Positions 7,900 through 14,449 of a DNA stretch of 14,449 bases are shown here, in pieces. Location of the stretch: NCBI GenBank assembly GCA_018398765.1, contig JAHBMJ010002954.1, positions 1 through 14,449 on the forward strand, written 5' to 3'. The first letter of the stretch is position 1; every line of letters starts with the position of its first letter. The stretch is from Chromera velia (lineage: Eukaryota; Sar; Chromeraceae). The translations under genes and the position numbers were made by a program. The notes under the pieces are model-generated. The model made no database searches. It was not told the origin of the DNA and saw only the letters and a program-made list of their open reading frames with translations.

Positions 7900-10834
7900 T
7901 CTCTGAATGCCCTTTGCTCTTCTGTTCCAACCGATCCATCCCCGTATCAGATGAAGAGCTTGCACCATTGGCAGTTGCAGTTAAAAGTTTCGCAAAACAG
8001 CGCTGGCTGGGTCTATGGGAATATCATAACCAGATTGAGCGTTTTGTTGAGCCGCCTGTCCCTCCTCCCCCTCCTGAATCCCTCCGCCCTTTCTCTTTTA
8101 ACCCCTCTGACTCGCTTAATCCTCTCTTTTGCCTGCAAGGGGGGGCCAAGGACAGTCGCGCTTGCCTCCTCAGATTTGCCCAGGAGTGGTCTCGACTGCT
8201 CATTAGGCCTGTGAAACCGAAAAAAGACGGAGCAGGGTTTGGGTCGGGAGTTAAACATAGAACAAAAGAGGCTTGGTTTGATGAAGAATGCAAGTCCATG
8301 CAAAAGGAAGTGAGGGAGGTGGACCGCGTTTGGAAGTTGGTAAGAGATGTGGGTGGGAGAGGGTTGGAATTCGATCGTCTTCAGAGACTACTCCGGGTCC
8401 ACCATAGCCTCTTTAAACGCAAACAGGCTGCTTGGAAGAAGAAAGAAGCATAGAGGTTTCAAGAAGAACTCCTCAAGGATCCTCTCTCCCTTTGGAAAAA
8501 GAAGAAGAAAGCCACCTCGTTGGCTCGTGGTGCATCACGCCCGTCTCCCTGCGCATTCTCAAACCATTGGGTGGGTGTTTTTGAAGATTTGAACGAGGAG
8601 CCTCTCCCTTCGGTCCATCCCCCTGCCCCTCCTCCCTTGCACCCCTCTGCTCTGCCCTTCTCTTTTCACCAGATCTCTTCCCACCTAAAGAAAATGAACA
8701 AGAAGAAAGCTGCTGGCCTTGAACGCATCTCTTCCGCACAGCTAGATCTCTGCTTTGCCGAATCTGCCCTCTCCCGCTTTTTACTTTTTGTTTTATTTAA
8801 CCTGATGTATATTCATGCTTGCTGGCCTCCTTCATAGAATGTTTTGCGCATTTGTCCAGTTCCGAAAGGCCCTGCTTCTCCCTCTCCCAACGAATGGAGA
8901 CCAATCCATGTTGTGAACCCTTTTATAAAACTTTTTGGCCTCCTCATGGACTGCCGTGTGCGTTTCCAGGTCCGTCTTGATTTCAGACAGCTGAGGTTCA
9001 GAATTCGTGAAGGGGTGGGAATGAAGGAGGGGGTTAGTGTTCTTGCCTCTGTTGTTTCTTCATGTAAAAAGAAAAAAAAGGCTTTGTTGGCAGGTTTTCT
9101 TGACTTTTCAAAGGCGTTTGACACTGTGCTGAGAGCAAAATTAATTCAGAAACTGAGAAATGAGGGCGTGAGTGAGGCAGACATCTACATGATCTGTGAA
9201 AATTTAATGTACAGAGAGTTATGGGGCAAGGTTGACGGGGACTCTCTACATTTTCAAGAGGGCGCTGGAGTGAAGCAAGGGGATGCTCTCTCGCCTATTC
9301 TTTTTCTTCTGTACATAAATGATCTCCCTCGTGTGTGTTCTACAAGCAAGAGCGAGGCAAGACATGCCAGCGAGGCAGTCGACCGACTCTTTCGAAGCGA
9401 GAGCGGGCAGATATAGAAATGGAAGCGGGCAATGGAGAGGAGCTAGAGAGCGAGCCGGAGTCAGTCTTGCTGGATGATTGTGTCCTGGACAGTTTGGGTT
9501 ATGCTGATGATCTCTGCTTTCTTGCCTATTCCATCTCAGACCTTCAAAAGAAATTCTCTGCTCTCGAGAAGTATTGCAGAGAATGGAGACTTACAGTCAA
9601 TCTGAAAAGGACAAAGATTCTCCGCCTGTCTGCCTCTGCATTTGGAGAAAGCTCTAGTTTAGTGGTATATGAAGGGAAAGAGGTTGAATGGGTAACGGAA
9701 TACAAGTACCTGGGGTACTTGTTCTTTTAGGGGGGATGCCTCAGTGAGACAGTTGAATCGCGTATTGCTTCGGCCTCCCGCGCCCTTGGGGCTGTGTTTG
9801 GTCTGATTGCTAGCATGGGTCCCCTCAGTGTAGATACGCAGATGACTGTTTTTAGAGCATGTTAGTCCCCTGTCGCACTGTACTGCCTCAAATGTTTCCC
9901 TCTCCGTGATGCCGATCTTCTTACAATCGATGCTTTGCAGCTCCGTTTTGCACACTGGTCTGGCCATCTGTCTGCTCGCAGTCTTCGTTTGCCCTCCCTG
10001 TGTATTTTTGGCCTGCTTCCTGCAAAAGCCCTGCTTTGCTCTAGAGTGGCCGACTGGTGGTGCTTGCTCTCGCAAACCATGTACACCGTTCCCGCTGCAA
10101 TGCTGCGTGCCTGGAAGGGAAACACTTGTCCAGAGCTTTCGAGAGCCTCCTTGCGGCTGCTTCGTTGGGCTTGTCTAGATTTTGTTTGTTCGTTAGGGGT
10201 GGGAGTGCCGCAATACCTTGGTACTAGCGGGCAGCAGCGATGGAGAGTTCAAGGCACCGGCTCTCTCTTCTTTAAGGGCACAGCTAGACATGTAGTTGCG
10301 GAAGAGGTCTATACGCGGCGGGCGGGGGCTATCGCTTCTTTGCATTTCCCTCCTCTTGCCAAGCTCACCCCCTTTCAACAAGCTTTTCCCTCCTGTCATC
10401 GCATGTTTGTGTTTCTTCTTTACAACAAATCTGCCTCTGGTCTTTACTCCTTTTCCGCCCTCCCCCGATCTGCTCTCACAGTAACCGACGGCTCTCTGTT
10501 CGGTTTCTTATGTCTGCTCTCATTTAACCCTCAAGGCGAAAGCAGTGCTCTGTCTGTTGAATGTAGCGACCACAAACTCTGTGTCCATAATTCTTGTATT
10601 CGGTGTGTTGATGACTTCATGCATAGACTTTCTTCATGTGCCAAGTCGCTGGATGAAAGAGAATTCCTGCACTGCCTGGCTGAGCTAGAATCCATTAGTT
10701 CAAATGATTGTAACTGTCTATTCCCTGGTGCAAGTACATCTGAACTTTTTATCCGTAATGTCATTCGATCACTTCTACGCTCGTATTCAGTCTGTTTCTT
10801 TGGTGCCTGTCTCCCTATTCTAGAAAGTGATTAA
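7727..10834 (+). pseudogene. LINE ORF2: endonuclease end, reverse transcriptase, C-terminal knuckle
   Basis: The endonuclease end (DYVL...SPDHASISFSL) is at 7727-7845. After a linker with a W-rich helical segment, RT begins near 8690 (KKKAAGLERIS). VPKG..EWRPIHVVN lies at 8860-8915, motif A (DFSKAFDTV) at about 9100-9127, motif B (GVKQGDALSPILF) at about 9270-9310, motif C (YADD) at 9500-9511, and the thumb-like KYLGYLF at about 9703-9727. The C-terminal region ends at TAA 10832-10834 and holds C-x2-C-x5-H-x4-C at 10595-10639. Breaks: TAG at 8451, 8835, 9728 and 9863, and a frame change (net -1) between about 9336 and 9413, inside a charged insertion between motifs B and C. The 8835 TAG falls where related RTs carry a conserved Trp, 10 residues before the Lys of VPK, so TGG to TAG is likely. 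The copy looks inactive, but its RT catalytic residues are intact. Confidence 0.85.
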
Positions 10835-10889
10835 CTGATCAACTCCACCGGCGACTTAACAAACAACAACCATGCATGTATGTGCCGCC

Positions 10890-10942
10890 CGGGAGCTTAG
10901 CGCTCCAACTGGGGTTAGGCATCCTCTAACTAACTAACTAAG
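10890..10942 (+). other. LINE 3' end: two stem-loops and (CTAA)4 tail
   Basis: GGAGC (10892-10896) can pair with GCTCC (10902-10906) across a five-base loop. GTTAG (10914-10918) can pair with CTAAC (10927-10931) across eight bases. Four CTAA units follow (10927-10942). In several LINE groups the encoded RT recognises a 3' stem-loop followed by a short tandem repeat, and this arrangement fits that model. The pairing is read by eye only. Confidence 0.5.
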
Positions 10943-10953
10943 TATAAGTGGTA

Positions 10954-11112
10954 TTAGTCTAGTCTACGGTCTGGGTTCTTTAACGTGCTGCCAATTTTGA
11001 TGAGCGACGGAGATGTTGCTAGGAACGGGTTTTCTAGCGCATAGAGAATTGGGTGGTTTATGTTGATGAGAAAGGAAATAGCTCCACCGGCAGACATATT
11101 TTTCCCCCTTAT
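10954..11112 (-). pseudogene. First half of a GIY-YIG (T5orf172-like) nuclease domain
   Basis: The minus strand encodes about 40 residues starting near an ATG at about 11096, then ILYALENP (about 11049-11026), IKIGST (about 11001-10984) and NPDRRLD (about 10974-10957), ending at TAA 10954-10956. The pattern Y-x-L-x-NP, ~10 residues, h-KIG-x-T, then P-x-x-R is the core of the T5orf172/MUG113 branch of GIY-YIG nucleases, with the usual Tyr, KIG and Arg present. The domain needs about 50 more residues with a helix carrying LE..L and an EW segment. These are absent here because the LINE tail follows. A candidate for them is at about 4450-4600 on the same strand. The join to the frame at 11100-11452 would need an intron or a frameshift; a GTAAGA donor-like site is present near 11125. 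Confidence 0.55.
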
Positions 11113-11984
11113 TTTTATCTTACAGGGCGGGATGCAGCGGCAATCAGCCACACTGCACGATCACACATGTTCGACCCCGACTGATGGAGATATTCGGCAA
11201 CCTGCCGATCAAAGCCAAGGAGGTCAGCATTTTTATTTCGTAAAAGAGACTCCAGAATACCCCCCATTTCGAAAACGCGGTGCGCATCCCACATTATTTT
11301 TTGAAGGCCGTAAAGTTGCGCTAGTATTGAAGGGGGTGCCAGTGGTGTAAGGGTATCAAAGTTTAGATTTTCCAGAAACTGTGTTAGCACGGCAGTCTGG
11401 ACACAGACCTGCAGACGGGACTCGGTGATACGTTCAAAAAGCCGTTCTTATTGGAGAGAAACGGAGGGGAGGAGGTGGCAGCAGACCACACTTGGAGCTT
11501 GGAGAGCCCACAACCACCATCCACCTACGTATACTAGGGTTTGCACACAATATAAAATGCCCATAGCTTAGAGACCACGTTCTACTACCATACTAAAAAA
11601 AGGCTCCACTAGGTCTAGCGAGACATCATCTGATAAACTTTCGTCTAGCATATCTAACAAGCTTATCGAAGCTTCGATCACTCGCGTGCTAGCAGATACG
11701 AACGGGACAAGGTAAAAAGGGACTACTAGACTGCTACTCGGGTACTGGTGGCCTAGGAAGTCGGCGATAAGCGCTCGGACAAGCGGGACAAACACTTTCG
11801 GCTTCATTTTTTCGCATCCATCTTGAATTTGGCTTACAAGTAAGAAACTTGGTAAGAAATCAATGCTGCTCAAAACAGGCGCATCACAATTTATTGTGTT
11901 TCTGAAAACGACCCAGGCAGAAATGTAAAGCCCGCAGTTTTCAAGAGCTTTGGATTGCCTGCTCCGTTCTCTCCTTTTACACAA
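11100..11984 (-). pseudogene. Helix-rich N-terminal region of the CTAG-rich gene
   Basis: Two segments share one frame: about 11984-11568, ending at TAA 11565-11567, and about 11449-11115. The first contains FVPLVRALIADFLGHQ and a helical segment with RVIEASISLLDMLDE. The second contains RLFERITES and WDAHRVFEMGG. The sequence between them has no protein-like character on the minus strand but ends in a long pyrimidine tract plus CAATAAG at about 11450, which looks like a splice acceptor, so an intron is likely. I recognise no family. The region shares CTA-rich leucine codons and CTAG excess with 3579-4625. It may be the N-terminus of the GIY-YIG/chromodomain gene or a separate gene. An ATG at 12000 lies six bases after the stop of the upstream CR gene. 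Confidence 0.45.
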
Positions 11985-12006
11985 TTTTAGCGTCGCTCAT
12001 GAGCCC

Positions 12007-13655
12007 TCACGAGCGCAGCGCAAACCTAACTTCCTCCTCTTTATCACTATCACTCCAACGGATGGCGGCACTGTCACATTGGCCCGAAACCACCACTTGG
12101 CAGTACTTGGGGGCGAATTTTCTTTTCTTTTTCTTCTCTGCTTCTTCAAATCGAAAGTCGACTATGAGCCAGTCCTGGACTGCTTCGCAAGAATACTTCC
12201 CGCCGATTTCGAAGCGTTTCTGGTGCTCAGTCAGATTCTTTCCCTCGATAAGCAGCTCAAATCCGTACCCGTACGTCCCGTTGACAAAAAAGTCGAGCTC
12301 CCCTGACCTCCCTGTCTCTCTGCTCACAGGAAGCCGTGCCGACATCTCAGGCACGATCTCGACGGACACCGGAAGCGACGCCATCAATCCGTATAGAAAC
12401 AGCTGCTGGATGACCGCTTCTTTTGGGATGCGTTGTTTGGATGCCTCCACTGGGGGCGAGTCTGAAGAGGACGCCGTAAAAACATCATCCCTCTTGCGCT
12501 TCCCTGCTGCGGCTGGACCGCTTGCTGATGCGGCTGCGCCTTTGCGGGACGCCCCCGTCTTTCCACCGGGAGGCTGCGGAGATGAACGGGCTGCGTGACC
12601 GACCTCTCGATCCTGTCCAGAATCTATAAGAACAGCAGGGTCAAAGTGCCGCAGGACCTGCAGCAGCAGCTCTCTCGGGCTGTGGATACTGCCGGTGTCA
12701 GGACGTCTGCCTGGCCACATGTCGTTGAGAAACCGCCTCTTTGCAATGGGGAAGACAAACCGCAAGGGCTGTCCGGAAGTGTACTTCTCGATCAAGTACA
12801 GCTTCTCCAGCAGTGCGGCAGGCGCTGAAATGTCGACTGACATGTCACCCCTCAAGTGACGCAGCAGATCCTTTTTCCATTGCTCTTTTCCCTGGAAAGC
12901 ACACTCCAAGCCATCAGCCCAGATGCGGTGGTATTGCTGAGTGAAATCCTTTCGAATCAGTTCTCCCTCGCTCTCCGACTCTGACAACCCCCGAGCCGAA
13001 TCGTTGAGAAGCTGCAGAGTCTCTCTCCAGGCGCCCACATGCCCTCCTACTTGCTCGAGCATGGCATCTTTGACGGCATCGGAAAGCTTCAGCCGACCGT
13101 ATGGGCCGTCGTCGTGAGACAGCTTCTCGTAAAGGAGCAGCAACTCGTCATTCGTCCACTTCAGGTCGTTGAACGTCTTCAGGGTCCACCCTGTCGGAGT
13201 CACTCCTCGGCTCACATTGGATACTCGTCGCGTCACGGCGACAATAAAGGTGACATTCTTGTGGGCATCCTTTTTGGCTGTGACGGGCAGCCATGCTGAC
13301 CTTGCGCCTGGCCTTTCCCCCGGGGCTGCTGGCGCTTCGATGTCGTATAGGTTGTGGGCCTCGTCAATCAGCACGAAGTCGCGACCCGAAAAATTGGCGA
13401 TCCCATTCTTGATGTACTCGGCATTCATGTACGTCTCAGGAGTGCGAAGTTCTTCAGCAAAAAACCTGTAGCACGGGCGCCTTGTCGCTCTCAGCCGTGC
13501 TTCTACCAGATCCAGCGTTGCCGTCTTTCCGGAAGCGGGGATGGCTTTCATGACAATGAGCTTGCGAGTGCGGTTGTTCACCAACTGATCCACAAGCTCG
13601 TCACGGCTGACTGTGTATTTCGAGTCAGGAATGACGCCATCATCGCGATACGCGT
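12007..13655 (-). CDS. Crinkler (CR)-type P-loop NTPase fused to a PD-(D/E)xK nuclease
   Basis: The intact frame extends from beyond 14100 to TGA 12007-12009; the conserved part starts near 13655. A splice acceptor (CGTGGCGTCTCTGCAG on the minus strand) lies exactly there, so 13655 is probably an exon start and the true start codon lies further upstream (candidate ATG 14121). In order: P-loop AIPASGKT (about 13545-13522), Walker B VLIDEAHN (about 13374-13351), STAND/AAA-like helical region, a Gln-rich helix (QQLFLYGL, about 12411-12388), then LDFFVNG and FELLIEGK (about 12297-12239), EHQKRF and GKY, and DWLIVDFR (about 12177-12154). The last group matches the restriction-endonuclease-fold C-terminal domain of CR proteins. 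Candidate catalytic residues are the Asp of LDF and E-x-K within IEGK. In the family, such proteins act as secreted or host-directed effectors in some parasites and as suspected conflict proteins in free-living eukaryotes. No signal peptide or LFLAK-type leader is visible. Confidence 0.8.
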
Positions 13656-13663
13656 CTGCAGAG

Positions 13664-14121
13664 ACGCCACGATGCGAACAGAAGAGGGAACGAGAAACGT
13701 GAACGAGCACCAGACACACAAGAAGATTCAGTCCGACCAGCCAAGCGGATCGAGTCTCGAAACGAGTCGATCGACCTTCAGCCACGCAGTGAACGAGCAC
13801 CAAGGACACACGGGGATCCAGTCCGACCAGCCAAGCGGATCGAATGTCGGAAGAGAGAAACCACGGACGCAATCGACCTTCCGCCACGCACGTGAACGAC
13901 ACGCGAAGATCCAATCCGACCAGCCAAGCGGATCGAATGTCGGAAGAGAGAAACCACGGACGCAATCGACCTTCCGCCACGCACGTGAACGACACGCGAA
14001 GATCCAATCCGACCAGCCAAGCGGAACGGCGCGATCGACCTTCAGCCACGCACGTGAACAAGCACCAGACACACACGCCTATGCACCAAACACCCGGAGG
14101 TCTCGCCGGACCAACAGCCAT
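13664..14121 (-). other. Possible leader exon and repeat-bearing intron of the CR gene
   Basis: The minus frame of the CR protein stays open from ATG 14121 (MAVGPARPPGV) through the tandem repeats into the NTPase. The repeats encode a 31-residue unit (RSAWLVGLDLRVSFTC followed by VAEGRLRPWF). The 93-bp period is a multiple of three, so openness alone is weak evidence for coding. The acceptor-like site at 13656-13671 suggests that at least part is intron. If translated, the N-terminus would be an unusual Trp/Cys/Val-rich repeat. Confidence 0.3.
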
Positions 14122-14345
14122 TTGATCACACACAGCTCTCTCGTCAAGCTAAAGGGATGGAGATCTCGAATGTATCATGGAGACTTTTTCGTTCGGCCGC
14201 AGTCGATCTTCAGGCACACCAGACACAATCCGACCAGCCAGACGGACGCAATCGACCTTCAGCCACCCCCACACACACGACGACCAGCCAAGCGGAACGA
14301 CGCAATCAACCTTCAGCCACGCACACACGTGAACGAGCATGCACC
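13720..14345. repeat. 93-bp tandem repeats with degenerate outer units
   Basis: The landmark CCAAGCGGA occurs at 13741, 13831, 13924 and 14017, giving spacings of 90, 93 and 93. The core CGATCGACCTTCAGCCACGC or CAATCGACCTTCCGCCACGC recurs in each unit and again near 14033, 14250 and 14305, so a more diverged set continues to about 14345. The units at 13831 and 13924 are nearly identical, so the expansion is recent there. Most units carry GCACGTGAAC, which includes an E-box-like CACGTG. Confidence 0.9.
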
Positions 14346-14449
14346 GAACACCGTAGGACCAACAGCCATTCGATCACACACAGCTCTCGGCACTTCAATC
14401 TGGAGACACCAAACGTATGCTGGGGAAATTTTCGTTCCGGCAAAGAAGA
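14108..14449. repeat. About 248-bp higher-order duplication
   Basis: GGACCAACAGCCATT begins at 14108 and again at 14356. Each is followed by GATCACACACAGCTCTC and then by a related segment ending TTTTCGTTC (14187-14195 and 14431-14438). Read on the minus strand, both copies place an ATG (ATGGCTGTTGGTCC) in the same context, so a possible gene-start region is duplicated. The second copy runs off the window edge. Confidence 0.8.

Larger units (their letters stand above)
7727..10942 (+). mobile_element. 5'-truncated non-LTR retrotransposon (LINE copy B)
   Basis: LINE homology begins inside the endonuclease domain at 7727, directly after the (ATC)n run, and continues through the RT and C-terminal region. 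It ends in a stem-loop region and a (CTAA)4 tail at 10927-10942. Truncation at the 5' end is the usual result of incomplete target-primed reverse transcription. I found no convincing target-site duplication by eye, either against the sequence left of 7727 or left of copy A. The clade cannot be assigned without alignment. The APE-type nuclease, the lack of an obvious RNase H and the simple-repeat tail are compatible with L1-, CR1/L2- or Tad-like groups. Confidence 0.8.

Noticed and set aside
9935-10834. RNase H domain in the LINE C-terminal region
   Set aside because: I could not find the D-E-D pattern with flanking strands; only a CCHC-like motif is visible.
4610-10960. Target-site duplication flanking the LINE block (shared GTTAGGC at 4630 and 10914)
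   Set aside because: The right-hand match lies inside the LINE, before its (CTAA)4 tail, so it cannot be a target duplication. Seven bases are also likely by chance.

Overview
The window looks like nuclear DNA of an intron-rich microbial eukaryote. Several polypyrimidine-(T/C)AG acceptors and GTRAG-type donors are visible. There is an APE-type non-LTR retrotransposon, a chromodomain, degenerate minisatellites, and a Crinkler-type (CR) NTPase-nuclease. I cannot name the organism; an alga, another protist or an early-diverging fungus would all fit. No tRNA, rRNA, CRISPR array or bacterial operon structure was seen.

Layout. 1-530: pyrimidine-rich degenerate tandem repeats, starting with two exact 44-bp copies. 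About 690-912: a second, purine-rich degenerate array. 660-2776: an intron-rich plus-strand gene of unknown function. Its last three exons join in frame and end at a TGA at 2774-2776; the upstream exons are uncertain. 2777-3578: no recognised gene. 3579-about 4625 (minus): a decayed reading frame with a C-terminal chromodomain. 4622-5435 (plus): a fragment of a LINE endonuclease domain (copy A). 5637-7175 (plus): a long gag/ORF1-like frame with 51-bp (17-residue) repeats, interrupted only by one TAA and one TAG. 7176-7726: UTR-like sequence ending in a short (ATC)n run. 7727-10942 (plus): a 5'-truncated LINE (copy B) that carries the end of the endonuclease, a reverse transcriptase with YADD, a CCHC-like knuckle, and a 3' stem-loop followed by (CTAA)4. 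10954-11984 (minus): pieces of a CTAG-rich gene, including the first half of a GIY-YIG (T5orf172-like) domain. 12007-13655 (minus): a well-preserved CR-type P-loop NTPase plus PD-(D/E)xK nuclease. 13720-14449: 93-bp and about 248-bp tandem repeats upstream of, or in an intron of, the CR gene.

Main interpretation (inference). The CTAG-rich sequences on the two sides of the LINE block appear to be one ancestral minus-strand gene. It would have joined a helical N-terminal region, a GIY-YIG nuclease domain and a chromodomain, and LINE insertion split the GIY-YIG domain in two. Directly upstream of it in the same direction lies the CR NTPase-nuclease. The locus therefore places two different nuclease architectures and a retroelement side by side, which fits the proposal that CR effectors and transposon endonucleases share ancestry. 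The premature stops in the retroelement and GIY-YIG/chromodomain frames are TAA or TAG, none TGA. Decay is the simplest explanation, but this pattern deserves a check.
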